A stretch of 37,135 nt of DNA from Schoenoplectus triqueter (taxonomy: Eukaryota; Streptophyta; Magnoliopsida; Poales; Cyperaceae), in the NCBI GenBank assembly GCA_964058805.1, contig CAXKVV010000735.1:1-37135 (forward strand). The letters are read 5' to 3'. A program made the translations under genes and the position numbers. Of the stretch, positions 1 through 8,564 are shown in pieces. The notes beneath the pieces were generated by a model. That model worked only from the letters and a program-made list of their open reading frames with translations, was not told the DNA's origin and ran no database searches. How positions within the stretch are numbered: the first letter of the stretch is position 1; each line of letters begins with the position of its first letter.

Positions 1-1023
1 ACCGTACTATAATTTCGACATCCTGGCAAGGGCTGTACCCTGTAGTCTTTGTCAACCATCTACCCATGATCCACAGTGATCATGCATCCATTTTACTGAT
101 AACAAATTCAATGATACAAAGAAACAAAATCTTCAGAGTTGAACACTAATGGCTGAGGCTGAATGATTTTGATGAGAAATGTTGTAGATTATGGGAGGCA
201 GAGAGAAACCTCTCATGGAAAGCAAGACAAAAAACACTATGTACTGGCCTATAGAAGTGGGCTAGTCAGCACCCACTACCCGCCAACAGTCTTAGAGAGT
301 TGGAGAAGAACATACTGGGCGTGCAAATAATACACAGCAGCTCTTGGTGATTTTAATATTGAAAGACATCTACTATAAGAGTATGAGGAGACGCAAATAC
401 ATAATGAAATTTTTTAGCAGCAGCGCTCTAGGGTCAGGTGGGCCACTCTTGGGGATAGAAACATATAGTTTTTTCATAATGCGGTATTCATAAAGAGGCG
501 CCATAATCATATCATCACTCTGCAAAAAGAAGATGGATAATGGACCGAAACCGAACAAAACCGAACAGCAAACTCAATCCCTATTGGTGGATTACTTCAA
601 AAACCTATATAATGAGTCAGACGCTAATCTAACTATTACAACCATTCCAGACACAACCCACATGCCGCTTCAGCGAATACCCTCTAGACAGGGAATTTTT
701 GATACTCTCAAAGGAATGGGGGTTGATTGAGCACCCAGCCCTGATGGTCTCATGACAAGATTTCTATTAAGATAGTGGAATCTTATTGGGAGTGAGGTTG
801 TCAGCTTGATTCAGAAAGCATTCCAAGATGGGAGGTTCCCAAGAGGTGGATGCATATTTATCTCGTCCTCGTAGTGGACCACCCATTCCAGCCAACACAC
901 TTCTGACCGATAAGTATGTATTCAATATACTACCGACTACTATCAAAGCTAATTGCTAACAGGATAGAGTCGGTATTGTTCCCTCTCATTCAAATACATA
1001 ATCAGCATTTCTGAAAAGATAGG
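1..1023 (+). pseudogene. LINE ORF2, 5' part: endonuclease end and start of reverse transcriptase
   Basis: Left half of a plant non-LTR retrotransposon ORF2, which encodes the endonuclease and reverse transcriptase that copy a LINE into the genome by target-primed reverse transcription. Translating piecewise on the plus strand shows the C-terminal SDH motif of an APE-type endonuclease (75-83), the linker signature QRSRVRWATLGDRN followed by FFHNA (about 415-485), and the early RT motif APSPDG (about 731-750, canonical APGPDG). Stops and frameshifts are frequent; the longest open stretch is only 65 codons (533-730). The reading is cut at 1023 by the copia LTR and resumes at 8565. The 5' end lies outside the window. 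The LINE identity rests on the run of motifs in family order; the subfamily is not determined. Confidence 0.85.
1019..1023. repeat. Left target-site duplication of the copia element (ATAGG)
   Basis: Five bases immediately before the left LTR read ATAGG. The five after the right LTR (8565-8569) read GTAGG, a single transition apart. Five bp is the usual duplication size for Ty1/copia integrases. Keeping one copy of the duplication places the LINE reading on both sides next to each other, which supports these boundaries. Confidence 0.85.
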
Positions 1024-1676
1024 TATTAGAATTTTTACTGTTATGATCATGATCCTTTAGTGAATTTTAAATATAAATTAAGTTATCTTGATCCATACTG
1101 TCAGTCTTTCAGAGAGACACAACCCCGTTGATCACCAGACTCCTTTAGCCTTCCAGCGATCTTCCTCTAATCCGATGGAGTGATTGAGAGGATCGGCGTC
1201 AGACAGTTTCTTCTCTTCTGGAACAATGTTAAGAGAGAGAGATCTGAATCTGTTGGAAAATGAAAGGGTGCCAGAAAGTGAGGAAATGAAAAGATGTTCA
1301 AAACTAACTGTATCCCTGCATATATATGGACGTCCATATAATAGAGTGCAGTTATACCTTAATGGATCCATATTAGATCCAGATTCTCTCTTAATGGGTT
1401 CGCTGCTTAATCAGAAAGCTGTCTATGGTTGTGTTCTCCAGGGACCAATAGCATAATTATATTATTATTAGACTTTATATAATTCAGACCATCACTAAAT
1501 CATAAAGTCATTAATACGCATTCTACACATTAAAGGCTCCACTTCTCATGACATATAATAAACCCGATACAGAATTTGATCACTTCATTATGGATATAAT
1601 TTGACAGTCCATTATATAATATATTTATTACATATAAGCCCATACATATTGTAATTAATAATAATTAATTCCAACA
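1024..1676 (-). repeat. 3' LTR of the copia element
   Basis: 653-bp direct repeat of 7912-8564. On the minus strand it begins TGTTGGAATTAATT and ends with TAATA, where the partner has TAACA, so one terminal CA has mutated (plus-strand G to A at 1025). By hand alignment it differs from the partner at 27 sites, 26 of them transitions, and has no indels. Confidence 0.95.
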
Positions 1677-1690
1677 ATCTCCCACTTGGG
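1677..1690 (-). other. Polypurine tract of the copia element
   Basis: Directly inside the 3' LTR the minus strand reads GCCCAAGTGGGAGATT. This purine-rich stretch next to the LTR is where plus-strand DNA synthesis is primed in copia elements. Its position against the LTR start supports the element's orientation. Confidence 0.75.
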
Positions 1691-1719
1691 CTATATGTAT
1701 CTGAAATATATATATATAT

Positions 1720-2101
1720 GAGTGGAGATAGCGTGAGCTTAACTCAAAAAACATATTAAATCATCTCGAAATTTTAATTTATCATTCTCATTAAATTCTT
1801 TATATGAAAATCTCATGGGATGCAAAAATTTGGAGCGTTTTGAGCTTTTTAAGTCATCGTTTTTAATTTTTGAAAATCAGCTCTAAAAATAATAATAATA
1901 TATTCAATACTTGAACATCATTTTAAAAAATTAAAAACGATGACTTAAAAAGCTCAAAACGCTCCAATTTTTTGCATCCCATGAGATTTTCATATAAAGA
2001 ATTTAATGAGAATGATAAATTAAAATTTCGAGATGATTTAATATGTTTTTTGAGTTAATCTCACGGAAGGCCTCCGTGAGCTTAAGCTCACGCTATCTCC
2101 A

Positions 2102-2104
<3 letters not shown>
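1720..2104. mobile_element. Foldback MITE (near-perfect hairpin) inside the copia 3' region
   Basis: A 385-bp inverted repeat. The left arm (1720-1871) and right arm (about 1925-2104) match over about 150 bp with one mismatch by eye, around a loop of about 53 bp. Outer ends are GAGTGGAGATAGCGTGAG and its complement. The right arm carries 27 extra bases (about 2057-2083) containing the small palindrome CTCACGGA-AGGCC-TCCGTGAG (2060-2080), which the left arm lacks. No coding capacity. No clear target duplication is visible because both flanks are simple TA or TC repeats. The superfamily is unassigned. The near-identity of the arms suggests it is young, or that the arms were kept alike by gene conversion. 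Confidence 0.75.

Positions 2105-2140
<36 letters not shown>
2102..2140. repeat. (TC)n(TA)n microsatellite
   Basis: A TC run (2102-2115) passes directly into a TA run (2116-2140) at the right edge of the foldback element. A similar TA run lies at its left edge (about 1706-1718). Confidence 0.9.
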
Positions 2141-2543
2141 CTGAATTGAGTACTCTTAACTGTGCTGTCATAACCTTTTATGTCATCATCCAATTCCGTC
2201 CATCAATCATATTTATAAGGACTTTATGCAGTATTTGTCTCATAAAGAGAAACTAAACTGACATAAATCACGATATAAACATAACTGAATGACATGAATC
2301 ATGAAGGAGATGTGTAGTTTGAAAATTACATGTAATGTGATCCACATGCTTATTTTCAATTTGGTCACATTAATCAATCTGAATTAGAGGTCGATTATAA
2401 GCTCAGAGTGTATATAAAACTGAATAACTGAATGATACATACGAAATCACAGAATATCATATAAGAACTACTGCATGATATCTGAAAAAGTATATCATAT
2501 AAAACATAAAAAAAAGAAATACAAGTACAAACTCCCACTCAAC
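2141..2543 (-). other. Copia 3' untranslated region
   Basis: About 400 AT-rich bases between the end of the polyprotein frame and the foldback element. No ORF or motif is recognised. By position it is the 3' noncoding part of the copia transcript. Confidence 0.6.
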
Positions 2544-4646
2544 TTAATAATCCTCTGTAACATATATACCCATATGAGCGACATGCTCATGAAACTGTTT
2601 GGGTATCAATCCCTTAGTCAGTGGATCTGCTAGCATGGAAGCTGTACCAATATGCTCAATATTTATAAGTCCACTCTGAACTCTCTCATTCACAGCAAGG
2701 AACTTAATGTCGATATGTTTGGATTTTGACGAGCTCCTGTTGTTGTTAGAATACAGCACTGCTGAACTATGGTCACAATATAACTTAAGTGGTAACTTAA
2801 TAGTATCCACAATGCGCAGCCCTGTGACAAAGTTCCTTAGCCATATTCCATGGTTCGATGCCTCAAAACACGTAATGAATTCGACTACCATGGTGGAGGA
2901 AGCAATCATGGATTGCTTTGCACTCCTCCAAGAAATAGCTCCTCCAGCCAACATAAAAATATAACCGGATGTTGACTTTAAGCTATCCACACAACCCACA
3001 AAGTCGGAATCAGTATACCCAATGACCTCAAGCTTGTCTGATCGCCGATATGTTAACATGTGATTCTTCGTTCTTTGCAAGTACCTTAGTACCCTTTTGG
3101 CTGCTTTCCAGTGATTCATACCAGGATTACTGAGATAGCGACCAAGCATTCCTGTGATATACGCAATATCTGGACGCGTACACACTTGAGCATACATAAG
3201 ACTTCCTATCAAGGAAGCATATGGAATCTGATGCATTTCTGATTTCTTGAGTTTTGTTTTTGGGCACTGATCAAGACTAAACTTGTCTCCTTTAGCAACA
3301 GAGATATTTCCTGGTTTACAATTTTCCATACCATATCGTTTGAGAACTTTGTCGATATATGCTTGTTGTGAAAATCCTAAAATACCCTTAGTTCTATCTC
3401 TGTGTATTTTAAGACCTAACACATACGATGTTTCGCCAAGATCTTTCATGTCAAAATATTTGAAAAGAAATTTCTTGGTTTCATGCATCATATTTTTATC
3501 GTTACTGACAAGCAATATGTCATCGACATATAAAACCAGAAATACAAACTTACTCCCACTGAACTTGTAATATATGCATTCATCCACCAAGTTAGGCTCA
3601 AATCCGAATGAGATAATTACTTGATGAAATTTGAAATACCACTGTCGAGACGCTTGTTTGAGTCCATAGATAGACTTCTTTAATTTACAAACCATCTGTT
3701 TTGAGTCATCAGATTCATAATTTGGTGGTTGCGATATATAAATGCATTCATCAATGTCGCCATTGAGAAATGCAGTCTTAACGTCCATTTGATGTAACTC
3801 AAGGTCAAAGTGTGTCACTAAAACCATGATAATTCTAAAAGAATATTTTGTTAACACAGGCGAGAAAGTTTCCGTAAAGTCAATACCTTCTTTCTGTGTA
3901 AATCCCTTAGCAACTAGTCGTGCTTTATATCTTTCCACATTACCTTTTGAATCTTTTTTGGTCTTAAATATCCATTTGCAACCAATAGGTTTCACACCTT
4001 GAGGTAAAGCGACGATATCCCAGACGTTGTTGTCATACATTGACTTTATTTCTTCATCCATGGCTTTGGTACATTTATGAGAATTCACATTTCCTAAAGC
4101 CTGACGGAGAGTGACAGGATCATCCTCCATCATGCCAATGTTGAATTCATTTTCTTGAAGAAACACAATATAATCATTAGATATTGCGCTTCTTCTCTCT
4201 CTGGTGGACCGTCTTAAAGGCACAGCTTCTTGAGGTTCTTGAGGTTCTTGATGTGGTATAGGTTCCTCATCAACATCAACATTGTCTTGTTTCGGATTCT
4301 CTTCTATTTCTGGAGGTTCATTGACTATAGGTTCATTCACCACAGATGTGGGTTTAGGAACCAATGAGTCTCCAGATATCCTTATTACAATTGGTACCGA
4401 TGTGGGTGCCTCTCGTATAGGAGAATCATGTGATTCTTCAAATACAATTTGATTTGTATTTCCCCTCTGAACCATAACATCCTCAAAGAACTTAACTGTA
4501 TTTGTCTCAAAAATTATTCTATTAGTGGGATCATAAAATTTATACCCACGGGACCTTTCTGCATATCCGATAAAATAACAGCTAACAGTCCTTTCATCCG
4601 ACTTCTTCTCTTGTGGCCTATAAGGCCGAGCTTCAGCTGGACAACC
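2544..4646 (-). pseudogene. Copia reverse transcriptase and RNase H segment
   Basis: Open segment after the last premature stop, including a 643-codon stretch from 4475. It begins with the end of integrase (SRGYKFYDP), then the linker RRSTRERR. The reverse transcriptase follows, with KARLVAKGFTQ, the first catalytic Asp in QMDVKTAFLNGD and the catalytic YVDD at 3519-3530. RNase H shows YTDSDF, an SSTM motif followed by VVEF, and YCDHSSA, and the segment ends with LADPLTKGL. The RT motifs look intact. In RNase H the residues after SSTM are usually E-A-E in copia elements. Here the first Glu is Val, which may remove an acidic catalytic residue. The enzyme copies element RNA into DNA inside the virus-like particle. 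Confidence 0.93.
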
Positions 4647-4649
4647 CTA

Positions 4650-5318
4650 AATTCTAAAATGTTGGAGACTAGGTTTTTGTCCAGTCCACAACTCATATGG
4701 AGTTTTGTTTGCTGCCTTAGTCGGTACCCGATTCAAAATGTATGCTGCTGTCTTAAGTGCTTCTCCCCAGATGTTCAATGGAAGCGATGTATGAGAAATA
4801 ATACTTCGCACCATCTCCATTAATGTTCGATTGCGTCTTTCATCTACACCGTTCATTGCCGGTGAACCCGGCATTGTATATTGTGGCACAATCCCATTAT
4901 CCTCCAAGAATTTAGCAAAAGTCCCTGGACGTTGCTCTCCCGAGCCGTCAGAGCGATCGTAATATTCACCACCACGATTTGATCTGATGCTTTTAATCCT
5001 TTTGTTGAGTTGTAACTCGACTTCAGACTTGAAGGATTTAAATGTGTCCAAAGCTTGAGCCTTTTCTCTAATTAAATATATATAGTCATATCTAGAATAA
5101 TCGTTAATGAAACTGATAAAATATATATAACCATTCCTAGTTGCTGTAGGGAATGGTCCGCATATATCCGTATGTATCAACTCAAGAACATCCGTCATAC
5201 GATTGGTTGTATACTTACGCATGTTTGTTTGTTTGCCCTTAGTACATTCAATGTACGGACCAAGGTCCGACATGTTCAAGGGCCGCAGGATTTCACTTTG
5301 AACAAGACGTGTAATTCT
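4650..5318 (-). pseudogene. Copia integrase segment with altered active site
   Basis: Integrase core, which joins the cDNA to target DNA. The first catalytic Asp is in HTDICGP (codon 5166-5168) and the Glu in [10 protein letters not shown] (codon 4839-4841). The second Asp of the D-D-E triad, normally in a SDxGGE-type motif, is Asn here: IRSNRGGEY, codon AAT at 4977-4979. The N-terminal HHCC zinc site is damaged too: its first Cys is replaced by Tyr in PYIECTKGK. The segment lies between the stops at 5319-5321 and 4647-4649. The usual product of this region would be one enzyme continuous with protease and RT. Confidence 0.92.
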
Positions 5319-5321
5319 CTA

Positions 5322-6134
5322 TTGAGAAATATGACCTAAACGCTTGTGCCAAAGTGCAGCTGAATCCTGATGTGTTAATTTTTGTCTAGCATTTCGAGTT
5401 TCATTATTCAATGTCTCATTATAGGAAGCAATAGTATCTAAAGCATAAAGATTATCCATAACGGACAGAAAACCAGAAGCAACCATATTGGAGTGTCGAT
5501 ACAAACTAAATTTTCCATCTCCAAATGAACAAGAAAAACCTAATTTATCCAATGCGGAAATAGAAATTAAGTTTCGTCTAAAAGACGGCACAACAAAAGT
5601 ATCATACAAATCCAAATATAAACCAGTTTTCATAAGTAATCTAAAATGCCATATGGCTTCAACTTCTGCCTTATTGTCATCGCCTACATAGATGTATCTT
5701 TCACCATCTCTTGGCCTACGGTAATTTCGGCAACCCTGCATAGACACAGATATGTGAGTTGTTGCACCCGAATCTATCCACCATGTGTCTATTAAAACTG
5801 AAACTGAAACTGAATTAACTTCTTCACAAACAAGAGAAAAATTACCTTTCTTTGCATGCCATGCATGATAATTGGTACAATTTTTCTTCATGTGCCCTTC
5901 AGATCCACAAAAGAAACACCCTTTCTTTTCCTTATCCGGCTCTGTCTTGATAACCGATTTCTTGTCCTTAGTGGGTTTCTTCTGCGAACTTGTAGTCGCA
6001 ACATCTGAATTGATTTTACGTTTCTGTTTCCTTTTTCCTTTAGATGTGGAAGCAATGTTTGCACTTTCGCTCTTGTCCGTCTTCAAACGATCTTCCTCCT
6101 GAACACAGTGCGAGATGAGCTCATTGACTGTCCA
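5322..6134 (-). pseudogene. Copia nucleocapsid zinc knuckle, protease and gag-pre-integrase segment
   Basis: Middle of the polyprotein. A Lys-rich stretch precedes a perfect CCHC zinc knuckle (CFFCGSEGHMKKNC, 5877-5918), which binds RNA. The aspartic protease follows with the active-site triplet in WWIDSGATTH (Asp codon 5772-5774). The gag-pre-integrase region ends with LWHKRLGHIS, the His pair of the integrase zinc site. It is cut off at 5319-5321 by a TAG that lies inside that conserved zinc-binding region. The zinc knuckle and protease motifs themselves look intact. Confidence 0.92.
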
Positions 6135-6137
6135 TCA

Positions 6138-6689
6138 TTCCTTCTGACAGTTGTAGCTCACCTTGAACTGCCCAAAAGAAATGAGAAGAGAGTTGAGAGA
6201 CAAATAGACCAACATATCTTCCGATATGTCCAGTTTATGAGCCTTCAATTTTGAAGCGGTATTCATCATTTCAAGAATTTGCTCCCTGACATTACTTTTT
6301 CCATTGTACTTCATTGTGCAGAGTTTGTTTAACAGAATGTCTATTTCAGCCTTCTCATTCCTAACAAATCTCTGCTCAAGTTCCTTAAGATAGTCCAAGG
6401 CCATAGTGGAATCAGAAACAGACCCCCTAAAACTTTCAGGAATGGTCCTTTGCATGACCTTAAGACACAAGCGATTTGACCTCATCCACTGTGCATGTGC
6501 ATTCTGAACATTGTCAGGACTGTCTGCAGCAGGTACAAGTGGTTTAGCCTGCTGTAACGCTATATCTAGATCAAGACACCCAAGAATAATTTCTAAGGTA
6601 TCTTTCCATTCCTTGTAATTAGAACCCGTTAGCATCGGAATGCTATTGATACCGGCAGTAAGATCAGTAATCTTTGCTGAAAAATACAT
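6138..6689 (-). pseudogene. Copia gag (capsid) segment
   Basis: N-terminal gag of the UBN2/DUF4219 type, which assembles the virus-like particle. Visible family features are GSNYKEWK near residue 23, then a helical body with LEQRF and LLNKLCTMKYN. The segment ends NCQKE, next to the WTVNELISH reading on the other side of the stop at 6135-6137. The ATG at 6689 is taken as the start because the following MYFSAKI matches the usual beginning of these proteins and nothing gag-like is seen upstream. Confidence 0.88.
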
Positions 6690-7896
6690 GCAAAATAACG
6701 AATCAAATGTCTGAATTATAATATTAAATCAAAATAAGGCATATTCCATCAACTAAGTATCCTCAAATAATAAGTGTTCTTTGAAATCAATTATTATTCT
6801 AAAATAATTAGGCGTAATAATGATATATAACGGTCCATTTGATGTCAATTAGTCAACTTTCCTTTGGGTCAATCAACTAATCACACCTAAAACTTATTGA
6901 CCATTACCTATATATTACTACAATCTGTTTACATATAATAAGTGATTATTGTCTTTCCTTTGGGATAGTCCAAAAATTAAATATTATATGTATATCGTCC
7001 GTATATAAGTCTTGAAAAATAATTAACGCCAATATAAGAGCTTACTTTGGTAAGATAATAATTTTATTAATTATTTCAAAAAATGTATTTTATCTGAAGT
7101 CTTCATAATGATTTAACATTATCCAAATAAATTTCTCAAATATGTTGGCTTAACCTAAATATCAATTCATGGGTTCATACAATCAATACCGAATAAACAA
7201 CAATCAACATAATCAATTCATAAGCCAGATAGTATGACCCAAGGCATGATGATCTCCTTCGTAAGAATCCTCTTCACAAGCCATCATCCTATGCTTAATG
7301 TAAATCTCTTATTCTTACCAAATTACTATCCTAATAATAAATGAAAATTATGTGACATGCAAGCCACCAAAATAAAAATAATTAATTGGCACCTTAGGCC
7401 GCTTACACACATCAATCATTCATGCATTACAAGTTTCACACAAGGCAACAGGGTCATACTATCTCATAATCCTTCTGCAAAAAAGAGTTAGGCATGAAAA
7501 TACTGAACGGGCTTCCTAACTGCGGCGGAAGCCCGTTCAGATAACCAACAATATTTGATCTTGACATGATTCAAAAATAACCGTAGCGGAATACAGATCA
7601 GAAATTCGTATTTTCTTAACAGAATCATGTAATATAACAATTAATCATATGCAATGCGAAAGCTACTGTGTTGACCAATCAGTTTCTGAAATATTTCTGG
7701 ATTCTGATAAACTGATAAACTTAATTTTCGAAACTGATTGTCAATCTTGATAAAATTTTATATTTAACAAACAGATCTATAAATTTTCGAACTATTTATA
7801 AACTATTTGATTAAAAGAACATATCCTATTATAGAAATACGAATTTCTGAGAAATTTTTGAATCAGTCATTAGATCTTAACAGTTCAACTAGAGTA
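6690..7896 (-). other. Copia 5' leader (untranslated)
   Basis: About 1.2 kb of AT-rich sequence between the primer-binding site and the gag ATG. No ORF of note. It contains the short direct repeat CTTTCCTTTGGG at about 6859 and 6952, and one perfect hairpin listed separately. In LTR retrotransposons this region usually holds packaging and dimerisation signals; none is proven here. Confidence 0.7.
7503..7540 (-). other. Perfect 14-bp stem-loop in the copia leader
   Basis: Stem arms CTGAACGGGCTTCC (7503-7516) and GGAAGCCCGTTCAG (7527-7540) pair perfectly around a 10-nt loop. It is GC-rich within a strongly AT-rich leader. It could be an RNA packaging or dimer element, or a small inserted palindrome. 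The function is inferred only from position and stability. Confidence 0.7.
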
Positions 7897-7897
7897 G

Positions 7898-7909
7898 GCT
7901 CTGATACCA
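7898..7909 (-). other. Primer-binding site, initiator Met tRNA
   Basis: Two bases inside the 5' LTR the minus strand reads TGGTATCAGAGC, the standard copia site complementary to the 3' end of initiator methionine tRNA, which primes minus-strand DNA synthesis. It fixes the transcription direction of the element. Confidence 0.93.
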
Positions 7910-7911
7910 AT

Positions 7912-8564
7912 TGTTAGAATTTTTACTGTTATGGTCATGATCCTCTAGTGAATCCTAAACATAAATTAAGTTACCTTGATCCATGCTGTCAGTCTTTCAG
8001 AGAGACAGAACTCCGTTGATCACCAGACTCCTTTAGCCTTCCAGCGATCTTCCTCTAATCCGATGGAGTGATTGAGAGGACCGGCGTCAGACAGTTTCTT
8101 CTCTTCTGGAACAATATTAAGAGAGAGAGATCTAGATCTGTTGAAAAATGAAAGGGTGCTAGAAAGTGGGGAAATGAAAAGATGTCCAAAACCAACTGTA
8201 TCCCTGCATATATATGGACGTCCATATAATAGAGTGTAATTATACCTTAATGGGTCCATATTGGATCCAGATTCTCTCTTAACGGGTTCGCTGCTTAATC
8301 AGAAAGCTGTCTATGGTTGTGTTCTCCAGGGACCAATAGCATAATTATATTATTATCAGACTTTATATAATTCAGACCATCACTAAATCATAAAGTCATT
8401 AATACGCATTCTACACATTAAAGGCTCCACTTCTCATGACATATAATAAACCCGATACAGAATTTGATCACTTCATTATGGGTATAATTTGACAGTCCAT
8501 TATATAATATATTTATTACATATAAGCTCATACATATTGTAATTAATAATAATTAATTCCAACA
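7912..8564 (-). repeat. 5' LTR of the copia element
   Basis: 653 bp with canonical TG...CA ends on the minus strand (TGTTGG ... TAACA). This is the promoter-bearing LTR. A possible TATA box (CATATATATGCA on the minus strand, about 8206-8217) is shared with the other LTR but untested. The LTR is followed by GTAGG (8565-8569), the right target duplication. Confidence 0.95.

Larger units (their letters stand above)
2544..6689 (-). pseudogene. Copia gag-pol polyprotein, one frame with three stop codons
   Basis: The polyprotein of the copia element, 1382 codons from the ATG at 6689 to the terminal stop at 2544. All four open segments lie in the same reading frame, so no net frameshift has occurred. 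They are separated only by premature stops: TGA at 6135-6137, TAG at 5319-5321 and TAG at 4647-4649. At the last stop the family usually has Trp (TGG), consistent with a G-to-A change. Domains in order: gag, CCHC zinc knuckle, aspartic protease, integrase, reverse transcriptase, RNase H. Several catalytic positions have also changed (see the domain entries). The product is therefore non-autonomous at best, though its RNA could be mobilised in trans. Confidence 0.93.
1024..8564 (-). mobile_element. Complete Ty1/copia LTR retrotransposon nested in a LINE
   Basis: A structurally complete 7541-bp element transcribed on the minus strand. In element order it has a 5' LTR (7912-8564), a tRNA-iMet primer site, a leader of about 1.2 kb, gag, zinc knuckle, protease, integrase, reverse transcriptase and RNase H (6689 to 2544), a 3' region containing an inserted foldback element, a purine-rich tract, and a 3' LTR (1024-1676). 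The order protease-integrase-RT-RNase H is diagnostic of Ty1/copia. Both LTRs are 653 bp and differ at 27 positions by my hand count (about 4 percent), of which 26 are transitions. The element no longer encodes an intact polyprotein. The coding region resembles Tnt1-like copia, but I did not assign a lineage formally. Confidence 0.95.

Noticed and set aside
1132..1371. 79-codon minus-strand open frame, also present at 8020-8259
   Set aside because: It lies inside the LTRs and is shared because the LTRs are copies. The likely TATA box falls within it, so it would not be translated from the main transcript.
4449..4823. 124-codon plus-strand open frame
   Set aside because: Antisense to the copia integrase/RT coding region; a shadow of the real frame.
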